Assembly (NCBI RefSeq): GCF_000090795.2
Contig: NW_003546284.1
Coordinates: 338,161-402,160 of the forward strand
Reading direction: 5' to 3'
Length of the DNA: 64,000 nt
Origin: Amphimedon queenslandica
Lineage: Eukaryota > Porifera > Demospongiae > Haplosclerida > Niphatidae
The notes beneath the pieces are model-generated. The model ran no database searches and was not told where the DNA came from. It saw nothing but the letters and a program-made list of their open reading frames with translations. The position numbers were made by a program, and so were the translations under genes. This document shows, one piece after another, positions 10,545 to 21,415 of the stretch (position 1 is the first letter of the stretch; each line of letters starts with the position of its first letter).

Positions 10545-13510
10545 TAGAGTGAAGCTTTGGAGATAGAAGACGAAGAAGAACTTGATGTGGGTGCTTCACT
10601 TGTATATGATGTTGTATTGTATTTTGTTGTTCGCAATATAGTTATCAAATTCTGATAATTCACCAGAGAAAAGTAGCGGGAAAGACTCATCAACGAAAGA
10701 GTCGCAATCATCATCTGACGAAAAGTTAGTGATGCTTGATCCATATAAATCCATTCAGTGTCAGCTTTGACTTTAAGATTGCATTGGACAGGGGGGGCAT
10801 TGACATCTCTTGTTTATACATTTTTATCATACCTTTCTATCAACTTTTCTGAAAATTAGATTAAGCAAAGTAAAGCAGAAAGGGTCATGGAAGCTGTTGG
10901 AAAAGATCAAACGGAAGAAGATGGATGATAGTGGCATGTTTCTTTATTTTTGAAAATTGTTGTTTTCTTTCATTAGGATCTCCATCTACTACTAGTACAG
11001 TTGAATCTGTAGCTGTGTATGTGGAAGCTAGCCGTGTCAAGCTCTTTTCTGTCTTTAAAGATAGGATAGAAACAAAATACTTCATTTTCAGCAATAGTGG
11101 TCATGTCTATGGTTTAGTTAAGACTGTGTTTCGATATTTAGTAGAGTACACAGGGTGGCCATTAGTTATTAGTTGTACAGATTGTAAGAGTGGTGAGGCT
11201 GTGAGAGCAATTCTTGAGTGTGTGAAATGGCCACAAGTCTTCTCAGGGGAAATAGCTGATATTAATGTAAGCTTTAATTTTGTTTTTTACTTATAGAATC
11301 ATTTGTATAGGATACTCAATCGAAGGAAATTTTTGCTAAAGCTAGGTATGCTCTCACAAATGGATTTTAAGATAATGCAGTCAAAACCTTTCTCCTCTAT
11401 GTGGTATTTTGCATCTTGAGGAATTGTTGTTGTACGTTGCATCTTTCTCTAGTCAATGTGTTAGTCAACAGTATTGCTATTGTGTTACCATGTTTTATAC
11501 ATTGTAGTTACATTCCTATATTCACTAAAACTCATATGGAAACCAATGTAAAGGTTGAAGTATGGGAACAGTTGATGAATGGAAATGTAGGAGAGAGAAC
11601 TGTGGACAATTTAATATTATCAGTAAGTTATGCTGTTTAATTTTTATATGGGGCTTTTATTATGCCATTAGGGATTCCCAGACTTTTTGATATGTATCTC
11701 TGTTGATAACATCAATAAAGTTGTGATTTTTGTGATTGAGGTATTTTGTATTTTGCTTCATTTTTACCTAATCTATTTATGCATGTAGGCTAAAAGCTCG
11801 AATGAAGGAACTTGTGCACGTTCTTCAAATGCAATGCCATTAGACTCCTCCTTCACTGGCCAGCTGTGCTTCTATCTCAACACCCTTTGCTTTAATTACA
11901 TCCCAGATAGTATTCCGTTGTTGGGTTTATATACGGAAGGGCACAAAGTGAGTAATTACATTTCACTCTTTTGTGTTTGATTACATGTAATATCATTACT
12001 CAAGAGTTGCAGATTTGTAAACCATCGATGATCCCTATAATTTTTAGAATATTTTGGTAGCCTTTATTCTATTGCTGAGCTGTGTGTTAAAGGGACACAT
12101 TCGCGGAAGCACATCATCTTGAAAAACTGGCCTGTTTTTCAAGATGGCATCATTAATGATGATGTGTAGTGTGAATAACAATTCATAACGTACGGCCATG
12201 CCCCTAAAAATTAAGGCAAAATGGCTACTTGAGTGGTTACTTGTAACCATTCCTGGTGATTCTTCACTAAGACGAGTATCTTGGGGTAGCAAAAGAGCTA
12301 ATTCTGGTCAAGAGAAGTGTACTACTGATGCTTACTCCTGGTTCTATACCTGATTGCTCTGTCTCTACTCTCTACACGTGTCTAAACACTTGCTAAACTA
12401 TTTATTAATGATCTGTTGCACACCCAAATTAATGTTTACTTCCTCTACAGTGACGTGTGCATCTATTTCCGTGAACATGTCCCTTTAAGTATACATGTAT
12501 ATATATTGTGATGAAGCCACACATTAAAGAATTAGCAGAGCTTAAATATTCCATACAGCACTGCAAAGTGACCACAGTGCTTATATAGGCCCTGTGGCTT
12601 TGTGCTTGTTTAAGCCCACACTACATACTTGTTAAATGTATGGCTCCGCCCTACAATATATCATTTATAATACAGTGGTTGTGCTACATGGTGTACCATA
12701 TAGCCAAAAATTTTCGAGGCTCAAAATTTCGTGATTAATGAAATTTATGGAGAAATTTTAAATTCCGTGATAAATATTTTCGTGACTTTATTTTAATAAT
12801 AGTTATCACCACACCTTATTTAATAAAAACATGGCAGATTCAATATTTGAGATGCACTCTTGTGTCAAGGGGCACCATGCCTACAAATCAGTGTGGACAC
12901 CAGCAATGGGGAAGATCATCATCTTTGACCTAGGCAGCTTAACTGAGAACACGACTCGCTTGACACGAGGGCACATTTATTAGTAAGGTGTGGTTGACCA
13001 TGCCTGTCAAGTAATATTTATTTTTAGGGTTTAATTTTTCGTGATGCAAACAGTGATCATGAAAATACGAAATTTTATTCCACACAAAATTTTTTAGCCA
13101 TACGGTGTATAGGCACCTTGCCTTTGGGCTCAGAGGCTATATACACCATATAGCACTCACTGCTGTTTGAATATTACATGTATAATATTTATGGGTGAAA
13201 CAACTTCAGGCCAAGTAATTTAAATGCACACTAAACACACTCCATTTGCTATTTATCATTAAAGCTCAGGCTTTCCCATCTTTTTACAAATTCTCATTAC
13301 CAATTACCTATCATTGTTTAATCATGTATGTATTTTTAGGGTAGGCTATGTTATGCTCAATTGGAAAAGGCAGCTTTATCAGGAAATTACAGCAATTTAG
13401 GCCACCGTATTGCCATCACCATTAATTCTGAAGAATTTGACATGACCACACAAGGCATCATGAAACCGTCACAGCAATTGATGAACTTTGTTCAGTCATA
13501 TATTCAGTGA
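10545..13510 (+). CDS. Uncharacterised multi-exon gene, possibly partly decayed
   Basis: Not recognised. Plausible exons: an acidic segment (about 10550-10590), a Ser-rich segment from 10642, a basic segment near 10860-10930 (KQKGSWKLLEKIKRKK), the main exon 10977-11266 (AVYVEASRVKLFSVF to SGEIADIN), a piece from 11311, one ending in NLILS before the donor at 11622, 11789-11947 (AKSSNEGTCARSS to LYTEGHK), and the last exon 13340-13510 ending in TGA. The last three join in phase 0 with GT..AG borders. A TAA interrupts the frame near 11370 (after ALTNGF), so either another intron exists or the gene is damaged. The 1.4-kb last intron is inflated by two inserted elements. Host gene and element gene are both possible. 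Confidence 0.45.
12091..12484. mobile_element. TTAA-flanked miniature inverted-repeat element
   Basis: Begins AGGGACACATTCGCGGAA and ends with the near inverse (TTCCGTGAACATGTCCCT). TTAA is present on both sides (12087-12090 and 12485-12488). A perfect 12-bp stem with a 6-nt loop lies inside at 12116-12145. It has no coding capacity. It sits in the last intron of the gene at 10545-13510. Confidence 0.8.
12696..13105. mobile_element. Inverted-repeat element carrying a short gene-like ORF
   Basis: Ends are CCATATAGCCAAAAATTTT and the near inverse of it (AAAATTTTTTAGCCATACGG). TGTA flanks both sides (12692-12695 and 13106-13109), a possible 4-bp target duplication. More AAATTTCGTG-like motifs repeat just inside the ends. 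The non-repetitive core 12831-12983 is a 50-codon ORF. Confidence 0.65.
12831..12983 (+). CDS. Short ORF inside the inverted-repeat element, likely captured exon
   Basis: Codes for 50 residues, starting MADSIFEMHSCVKGHHAYKS and ending in TAG. The motif CVKGHHAYKSVWTP resembles, from memory, the start of a domain seen in many sponge and cnidarian proteins (RGHH/Y-Y-K-WxP), but the part after WTPAMG does not follow it. It may be a captured and decayed exon. Function is not assigned. Confidence 0.35.
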   Translation: MADSIFEMHSCVKGHHAYKSVWTPAMGKIIIFDLGSLTENTTRLTRGHIY

Positions 13511-14444
13511 CTGATTATCTATGCATGATTTCACCATAAAGACACACTTGATTTTTTAAAGAAGTTTTTGGCTTGAAAGCATAATAATAATAATAATAAT
13601 TGGGGCGAGCAAAAGCGAGCCTCACTGAGGCGAAGAAAGTCTGTTTGTTCGTACAGGGATAGGGTCGTCTAACTATTATTAAAGTTTAATAGCCTAATCT
13701 TCATTGAAAGCTGGTGTGGTCACAATGAAATAAAATGGCAGCTATCAGCGAGTCTGAACTTATTTGCAGCGAATGGTCTGCAAGATAAGACTAAGCTGCT
13801 GTCCAAAAACTTCTTTAGCATTAAGGAAGGTTGGAAAAGCAGATATACAATTGTTTTCCTTGACATGCATGAAGGACTCTGATGTAATGATGTGAATGAG
13901 GCTGCATTAGTCTCGCGGAGTCGGACTACGCGAGACTATAGAGCTGCATGAATTTGGTTTCTTCTCTCTAACAGCTATCTCCTTCATAAAATGATTTGTT
14001 CAGTGACTGCTTCTTACTATCTTCAATGCTATAACTACTGCAGAGATTTATAAGTGATGTTACAGTTTGAAAAAAGATGACTAGATTGTTGAAGATATTA
14101 TTTAACCACTTTTGACAGATTAGATCTACATGTTATTACTGTATGTACATGTGTATTATTTATTGTGTATTCATTGTTTATGTAAACAGGAACTTTCTAG
14201 ATCATTCTCTTAGTCTCATGATCTTGAGTCTGTATTCTTCTAGAACATTCTGGACATCTTGCTAGTATATATAACAACACACATCTCACACCTATCACCT
14301 TATGTTCTTCCTTATTATCATTATTATTCTCCTCATTATTATTATTGGTTAAGTTTTGCTTAGTTATCAAGATTGATTAATTAAATCGTAACATAGATCT
14401 ACTGTATTTCAGGCATGTAAAGTTGCTTAGCTTGCTCATAAAAA
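13511..14444. other. Non-coding stretch with microsatellite and small hairpin
   Basis: An ATA microsatellite lies near 13580-13600, followed by GGGCGAGCAAAAGCGAGCC. A 10-bp inverted repeat TAGTCTCGCG / CGCGAGACTA sits at 13908-13938 between two GCTGCAT copies (13901-13907, 13943-13949). No gene is supported. Confidence 0.45.
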
Positions 14445-15180
14445 TTATACACTACAAAGGCTTGCTTTTGCTGAAGGATTTCTGGCACATATTTTCCCAG
14501 CAGTTTTTCTACACTTCGATGCTTGTGGAGCTTCATTGGCTCTCATTATAGACATACGCTCTTTGCTTTTCTGCTTTCTGTGTAAAGAAGCTTCAGGTGT
14601 TTCACAGGCTCTTACAACAGCCATGTTAGTTTCGTTTTGATGCTTTCTTTGTAACAAAGCTTCAGCTGTTTTATTGGCTCTCATGTTCGTCTTGTTTTGA
14701 TGCTTTTTTTCTAAAGAAGATTCAGGTGTTTTATTGGCTCTAATAGAAGCCATTATTGTTTCAGCAGTGTAATTTTTGCTTTTTTGTTTTTTAAATAAAA
14801 TTAAAATCACACAGACAATTATTATGAAAAACATATTTGTTCGCTACATGATGGGCACTTTTTATATTTTTCTTTGATTTCAATGAGAAGTCACAATTAT
14901 CACATATTAATTTTCTGATATGAACTGAAACAACACATTTTTGAATGCTGATTGTCCAGGATTACTTTCAATCTCTCCTGCCAAATGTAACATCTTACGT
15001 AAAGCAGTCAAAACCATAAAAATCAGGGCAATGTGCATAAATTTTCTACAAATACCATAAGCTCCATACTTCTTGCCTGCTTTGTGAAGCAGTTCACCAG
15101 TATATTTATATAAACTTATTATATGACAAGTGAAACAACCAATGCCAACATGATATTGTTGCAAATCAATCATAATTTTA
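14445..15180 (-). pseudogene. Mobile-element ORF with 2A-like motif, zinc-finger-like segment and repeated RAxxTPE motif
   Basis: Read from 15173 downwards, the first segment ends with LHLAGEIESNPGQ (14940-14985), close to the 2A / GDIExNPGP motif of animal retroelement ORFs. After a frame change, CVVSVHIRKLICDNCDFSLK follows, a cysteine-pair segment. The last part (14834-14445) holds about four copies of a roughly 22-residue motif of the type RANKTPESSLEKKHQNKTNM. Such repeats precede Helitron-type and related element proteins in invertebrates. A short hydrophobic run (FFIIIVCVILILF) comes from the frame junction and is probably not a real membrane segment. No transposase or polymerase is visible nearby. 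Confidence 0.5.
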
Positions 15181-15224
15181 GATCACTTACAAAACCCACA
15201 AAAAATAAATTCTTAAAACTCAGA

Positions 15225-15760
15225 GGCAGCCCAAAGAAAATGCAACCTGGCTTGATACTTGTTGACTTGTCCTAACAGTAGACGTTAACCTATAATATAA
15301 AATCAATGCTAATAGCTACAAGTAAATTAATCATACAGTAGCTTACCAAAAGCCTGACAAAAAAGCAATAATGCTTCAACAAAAGGATGGAGAACAATAG
15401 AACAATATGAACTCAGAAGAACTAGTGTCATGTAGCAATTAAATCAATATTATAAACTCAGCATGTATGAAAACTTACAAAATATTAATTAAAGAACTCA
15501 CAGGGCACCCTATATTGCATTAGATGAATGCAGCCTTGTTCCTAACAATAGAAGTTTACGTGAAAATTTACAGGTAAATTAATATACCATAGCTAACTTA
15601 CCAAAAATCCTCACAAAAAAAGATATTATGGTTCAACCAAAAAGGAGAGAAATTGTGTCCCAAGAATAGATCAATAAGGAATGTCACAAGATAGTGACGT
15701 GGCAATTCAAATTTCAAAAGTGCTGTTGTTGTACTTTAGCTGTACTGTAGCAAGAGCAGC
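15225..15760. repeat. Two diverged tandem units of about 270 bp
   Basis: 15225-15490 and 15500-15755 share the same order of motifs: CCTAACARTAGA, a run near GTAAATTAAT, TAGCTTACCAAAA / TAACTTACCAAAA, and CAACAAAAGGA / CAACCAAAAAGGA. On the minus strand the motif TTTTGGTAAG looks like a splice donor in both units. No protein is recognised. Confidence 0.5.
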
Positions 15761-16342
15761 CCAACCACTATGAGCCACATCTTTTGAACTAACAAAATAA
15801 TTATTATTAATTTAAAAATAATGTAGTAGAAATTTGAAGGATTGACTTCAATGAATAAGACACCCAGCAGCTCCACCTGAATCGCTATTTATCAGAAGAG
15901 AGTGGAAAACTGAGGAAGTATCTACAATAAATGTAAAAGAGACAGCTAAATGAAGAATTAAAAACATGCAAATGTAAAGATAGACTACGACAAGAGAAGG
16001 AAGAATTAATAAAGATGTCCTTAAAAATTAATCTATTATCGAACATTGCAAGTAGTAACACTTTGGCATAATTATGCAATGTAAAGGTATAGGAGTGTGG
16101 TGTGACTAAACTGTAAGTTACAGTTTTTAGTGAAATTGAAACCTAAGCCTAGTTTCCATATTATATTTGTATATATTAGCATTATCATTACAACTGTGTT
16201 AGATATAGACTTGACTTCTATCTCTGCAATTGTTGCAACAGTGACCAGCCTTTGGTGAAAGTTTGAGACAGAAAAGAAACGAAAGCAATTTCCATTGCTG
16301 CTGCATGCTGCAGCATTATATAAATGTGGCTGCAGTGCAGTT
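15761..16342. other. Non-coding stretch
   Basis: AT-rich, with short reading frames only. I see no domain and no clear repeat. Confidence 0.4.
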
Positions 16343-16527
16343 AACATGCTGGAGCTTGTTTTCTGTCTAAAAAAAACATTCTATGTGTCAAAACATTTAC
16401 TAAGTTTTAATAAATCTGTAGTACATGCTGAAGCTTCTTCCTATCTCAAAACCTTTACTAATTATTTTGTATAAAACTTAGTGAATATTTTGTTTTTTTA
16501 CACAGAGAAGAAGCTTCAGTATGTTTC
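16343..16527. mobile_element. Foldback-type miniature element
   Basis: The left half (ACATGCTGGAGCTT.., 16343-16425) is a diverged inverted copy of the right half, which ends ..AAGCTTCAGTATGT. An extra ACATGCTGAAGCTTC lies in the middle at about 16423. The target duplication could not be fixed. Confidence 0.5.
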
Positions 16528-17179
16528 CTGCACTGCAAAGAAGGTGTGGCTCAATTAAGCCATGCTCCACCCACAAAGATAGTATTGTTGGCACATGGCC
16601 TTAAGTGGCTAAGAAAGCTTTAGTTTTTCTCAACTTTTAAACAGTTTAGCATACATTTGTTAGGCTCTATTTGTTACATACAAACTGCTATTAGTCCTTG
16701 ATGTTTAAGGACTCTGGCCGCTACCTTGGGAGATGAGAGCCATGTGTAAACTCACAAGGCATGAATGTTTGGGCTGTTGTTTCTTGAAAGGCCAAGCTGA
16801 TTGGAGCAATTCCTCTCACAGTAATAAAAGATTAGGCTTTGCTTTATTGTTTTATGTGTCCTGTGCTTTTTGCACTAACTACAAAAGAGCTGCAGGGGAA
16901 ACAACTTCATTTGGTGACTTTACCAGCTTCTTTTTCCACAGAAAAGAAAAATCAAGCATTCCCAAAGGGAATAACTTCTTCTGGAGCCAGTGCTGATTAA
17001 AAGACTCTCTAGGACTAGAGAAAAAAGCAGTGTCTATTTAAAAGTTGAGGTGAAGCAAACACAAACACACGGACAGGATGACTGCATCAGCCTCACTTCC
17101 ACGCCTATGCGTGGGCTTGGGTAATTGTTCAATTTATGGCTATTAGCTGATACAGATATAGTTGCTATTTTAACTAAAC
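16528..17179. other. No recognised gene
   Basis: One reading frame (16733-16996) is open but shows no domain and looks accidental. A 6-bp hairpin, CCACGC-CTAT-GCGTGG, lies at about 17099-17114. Confidence 0.35.
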
Positions 17180-17960
17180 CTAGTTGATCAGTATGTTTCT
17201 TGTGAGTGTGAAGGAGTATTGTCTTTTTTCAGTCATGGCAGAACGAAAGTAAGTTTTAATGCATTGCAGATTAGAGAATGATCGTTCAGCTGAAGCAGTT
17301 GCAATACGAAATATCATGAACAATCCTAACTTCTGAAGACATCGCTGTAGCCATAGGAACTGCAAGAAGCATCTCACATTTTGTTCTTATGTTAGTGACT
17401 TTAACAAGGCTGTGTAGAACTTTACAAGCAGTAACCAGGTCATGTAGCATTTGTAACTGATCACTAAGTTTTTTATGTTTCAGTCATTATCATACCTGGA
17501 TATACTACATCAGGACTTGAATATATTGATCTGCACTAGCATTTCAGGCTTTTGTAAGTAAATCTTTTATTAACTTAGGTACTTTCAGTGATTCTTGGTT
17601 AAATCTAGTATTAATCTCTCCTTTTACTCACCTCAAAATTTTAACCACAATAATACTCCTTAGGTGTATTAAAACAATGTGGCCATCTTCCATCATTGAC
17701 CTGCTTTGGAGGCCTTCTATATCTAGGTAAAACAGGACCTCTGATGTAATACAATGCATCGTTCTCAGTTGCTTCACAAAATATATCAAAATTGTTGTCT
17801 TTGTGTCGCTCTAGAAAGCTAAACTAGATCCACCTAATGCTTCTTGAACTGTTACATTCCCATTTTGAAAATTGGTAGATAATTGTTCAGTAGCACTGAA
17901 TATGACTTTTGCCACATGTAGAAAGCAATCTCACACCACACTTCTCAGATACTATCTGAC
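17180..17960 (-). pseudogene. hAT-type transposase C-terminal relic (ZMYM1-like)
   Basis: The minus-strand segment 17377-17180 contains FRIATASAERSFSNLQCIKT and YFRSAMTEKR, the signature of the hAT C-terminal dimerisation region. Upstream on the same strand (17960-17400) degraded frames keep TEQLSTNFQNGNVTVQEALGG and SMMEDGH..LIHLRSIIVVKIL..INTRFNQESL, the usual order before that region in ZMYM1-like hAT proteins. Stops interrupt it. The N-terminal half is absent. Confidence 0.7.
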
Positions 17961-18038
17961 AACCATCATTGTGATCCTCTAACTGTAACTGAATCACCAA
18001 CAATACATTGATAAGAGGATAATATTTACATTGTTATT

Positions 18039-18274
18039 ACAGCTGAAATCATTATTATTACCTGTCGGTAGCTGTGTCAGATTGTTGTGTACAATCAGAG
18101 TGTACTCTTTTAGACAACTGAGAAGAATGAGCTTAAGGATCGTCTTCACCTGATAGTGAAGTTCATTCTGATTGTTGTGAAGCTGAAAGAGTAGACTGGC
18201 TGCCACTCAGAAGAAAAACAAACTGATGAAGAGTAGCCTGTCACTTCATGCTTATTTACATGATAAATTAATTA

Positions 18275-18305
<31 letters not shown>

Positions 18306-18841
18306 GATCTACCAGCCACACCTTTCAGGACTAGATCTTGAGTTGTATTCCTTGTGAAATAGTACTTGAAGTTCACAGATTAGCTGATATGAAGACTAGG
18401 CTTAAATAGATCTACTTGCTTAATTTCTGATAAAGCTATTACAGCTGAAATCATGAGTATTGTCATTATTACCTGTCTGTAGCTGTGTCAGATTGTTGTG
18501 TACAATCAGAGTGTACTCTTTTAGACAACTGAAATGAGTGACCTTAAGGATCGTCTTCTCCAGATAGTGAAGCTCATTCTGATTGTTGTGAAGCTGAAAG
18601 AGTAGACTGGCTGCAACTGTGAAGAAAAACAAACTGATGAAGAGTAGCCTGTTACTTCATGCTTATTTACCTGATAAATTAATTAACATTAATAATAATA
18701 ATAATCATAATGTCTACCAGCCACACCTTTCAGGACTAGATCTAGATAAGTATTTCTTGTGAAATAGTACTTGAAGTTCACAGATTAGCTGATAGAATAC
18801 TAGGCCTAAATAGATCTACTTGTTTAATTTCTGATAAAGCC
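18039..18841. repeat. Two tandem copies of a 402-bp unit
   Basis: ACAGCTGAAATCAT starts each copy (18039 and 18441), and the ends (TTTCTGATAAAGC) match. Similarity is high over the whole unit, with small indels. Each unit has an AAT microsatellite of different length (about 9 units near 18270-18305, fewer near 18690-18705). Both copies yield similar minus-strand frames (LLFQLHNNQNELHY.. and SCLKEYTLIVHNNLTQL), but no known domain. Confidence 0.85.
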
Positions 18842-19100
18842 ACAGCCGTCCAAGATACAATTATTTGGGGGCAATGCCCTTCAAGGTATAGAACTTTGGG
18901 GATAATTGCCCCTATGTTTTTCCTCCTATACTTTTTGATGTCAGGTGTGTCAAAACAGCTCTCGAAAGTAGCTACAAGGTTTAGGAAGCGCTTAGAAAAA
19001 AAGAAAACTGTTTTGCGATACAGTACATTGCTTCATTGAATTACACATACCACTCTATACTACATTCGGCATACTTAAATTGGTATATTTTGCATTTTAG

Positions 19101-19518
19101 GGAAGATCCAAGCACATCTGTTAATGTCTCATATTGTATTTTGTACTATTTTACCTTGCATATGAGGTATCAGGCAATACAAAGGAGTCAGACATGGAAA
19201 AATAACAATTTCAACAAGAAGAGACGATTAGGTACCTAATTTTTGCTGTTTAACGTCATTTTTTGTGCTGTGTAATGTAGAATTTACAAAGTACACGGCA
19301 ACTAAATTAAAGCACTTCAATGCTTTTAATGTCCTCCTGAAGAGCTCTGTCTTTCATTATGAAGACAGGATGTTTAAGGGCAGTATTACGTTAGAGGATG
19401 ACATATTCAAATTTTGTCCCTTAAGCTATCCTTCAACTTGTTCAAGGTTAATTGACTTGCATAAATGTATTAGGTGCAGTTTCATTTATGTTAGGACTAA
19501 TCTTATATCTTGTGCTAG
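19101..19518 (+). CDS. Two exons of an uncharacterised gene, cut by an inserted element
   Basis: Exon 19101-19231 (acceptor TTTTAG before it) and exon from 19281 are separated by a 49-bp intron 19232-19280 with GTACCT..ATGTAG borders. The joined frame stays open: REDPSTSVNVSYCILYY.. into FTKYTATKLKHFNAFNVLLK.. and LEDDIFKFCPLSYPSTCSRL. It runs into the element at 19519. Product not recognised; the first and last exons are not identified. Confidence 0.4.
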
Positions 19519-20079
19519 GTCTGTATACAATCGCTGGACTGGAAAGGTGGCATGGAATAGTGGAACAGAATAGTGAAATGATTTTTGACTAATTTGATAC
19601 TGTATTTGTACTAATGAATTATTATAGGTACTAGTAGAAGCAAAATCAGATACGGAAAGAAACCACTACGGAAACAAAAAGTAGGGGACTCCTAACATAA
19701 GCAGGGGACTCTTAGCTCAAGTAGGAGACTCCTAACATAAGTAGGGGATTTTTAACATGACTAGGAGACGCTCTTTATTTTAAAAAACCGTTAACCCAAC
19801 CTTGGGGACTCCTAAGCTAACAAAGGTACTCCTAACAGAACTAGGGGACTAAGGTAACTCGGGGACTGCTAACATGACTACGGGACGCTCTATATAGAAA
19901 AAATAAACCGTGAACCCAACCTTTGGGAATCCTAAGCTGTAACTAGTGGACTCCTAACAAGATTTTGGACATCTAACAAAAATAAAATTACAAAAATTAT
20001 GTCTACTGCCCACAAAATATTTGCAGTAGCTATTTCACTATTCCATTCCACCTTTCCAGTCCTGTGATTGTATACAGTC
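19519..20079. mobile_element. Mutator-type non-autonomous element with internal minisatellite
   Basis: Inverted ends of about 60 bp: GTCTGTATACAATCGC..GGACTGGAAAGGTGG on the left, its near inverse on the right. An exact 10-bp direct repeat CTTGTGCTAG flanks it (19509-19518 and 20080-20089), the size expected for Mutator-type insertion. The core (about 19680-19985) is a minisatellite of roughly 20-bp units of the type GGGGACTCCTAACATAAGTA, with a higher-order period of about 120-130 bp. Confidence 0.8.
19680..19985. repeat. GGGGACTCCTAA minisatellite
   Basis: Many diverged short units around GGGGACTCCTAAC. The longer segment ACATGACTA.GGGACGCTCT..AACCCAACCTT occurs twice (from about 19754 and 19872). 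It is enclosed in the element at 19519-20079. Confidence 0.75.
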
Positions 20080-20527
20080 CTTGTGCTAGTGTATTGTTGG
20101 TAATTTTTGAGGGTCCAATATTGACAACTTAGGGCGAAGTGCCCAGGTTGTTCCTATTGTAGTGATAGAATCAACCAAAATTATGATATTTTTGTATATT
20201 GTAGCTGTATAGCTGTTGGCCAACACGACCGATTGTCACTTGATTTAGACAGTCTCTTATGGACAGATTTAAGAATTTGAAATGTTCCCAACAATGTAGT
20301 ACGTTTTTAAAATAACAATATACTTGCATATTCCGGTATAGCCGATAGCAATTCAAAACCTTGCCTTAAACATGAAGAGTATGATTAAAAACCGCAGTAA
20401 CAATACCTCAGTGACGTCTTTCACAGTAACACTTCTAAAAGCTGTGAAATCCTGTTTTATGTGTACTGCTCACGGTGAAAACTGTGAAGTGTAAGTGCTC
20501 ATTAAGGGCCCATTATTTTCTGATTAG

Positions 20528-21415
20528 ATTTACTCTCAGAAAGACAACAAACATTGGTGGAGTTGATGTAATGGTTGAAATTCAGCAGGCACTAACTCAA
20601 CCACTGGATTCGTCCAGTGATAGCAGCAAAAGCCCAATGGAGCACCAGTTGCTGCCATGTAGGAGAATTTCCTACATTGAGGCAGACACATGCAGTTCGG
20701 AGAAGTCAGGGACAGGGAGTAACATTAGTGAATCAGGTAATGGAAATGAAACTGTTGAAGAAGATGAACAGGTATGTTATTGCTTGTGGGTGTGGTTTTC
20801 TAAATATTACACTACTAATTTAGTGATAATAACTCAGGTCAGTCTAGTGCTGAACCTTTTTCTGAAGGATATACCACTGATGCTGTGTGTTTATTTGCAT
20901 GTTGTTTTAAGCTATAACTCTGGCAGTGCTGATTACCAGTAAAATGCTAAAAATATTTTAGCGTCTTCTGGATGTTGTGCTGATTAATTCTAACAATCAT
21001 TTCAGCTGAGGTATTGTTTATTTCCTTTAGCATACATTTACATTTTTAAAATTTTAAGATATACATAATAAATAATTCTATGACTATGCCCACGACTGAG
21101 AATAGTGATGTTGGGCAGCTACTTTTCTACATGCTTGGAATATTTGTGATTAACTCTGAAACGAATGAGCAGCAGCAGATGGGTCTGTGTATTGAAGGAG
21201 AGCATGTTAGTTACTATGTAGATGATTATATTATATATTTCTATGTGCATTTGGTATTGATTAGTTATGGAACATACAGACGAGCCAGGGGAAACTCTTA
21301 TGCATCTGTGGAATTACATGTATCCAAGTTATATAGTTTGTTGGACAAGGCAGTCATCAAGATGCTATGTAGGGCAATATTGTCTGCAATCAAATTATTA
21401 ATCGCTTCTCAATAA
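20528..21415 (+). CDS. Exons of an uncharacterised gene
   Basis: 20528-20771 is open between an acceptor (GATTAG) and a donor (GGTATGT). It encodes a Ser/Glu-rich stretch ending SESGNGNETVEEDEQ. A second open segment at about 21080-21215 reads VGQLLFYMLGIFVINSE. A last segment from 21280 (acceptor ACATACAG) ends at TAA 21415 with RARGNSYASVELHVSKLYSL. It may continue the gene at 19101-19518, but phases across the missing exons cannot be checked. Product not recognised. Confidence 0.35.

Noticed and set aside
14790-14834. Transmembrane segment FFIIIVCVILILF in the repeat ORF
   Set aside because: It begins right at a frame change, and the cysteine-pair frame overlaps it; probably out-of-frame sequence.
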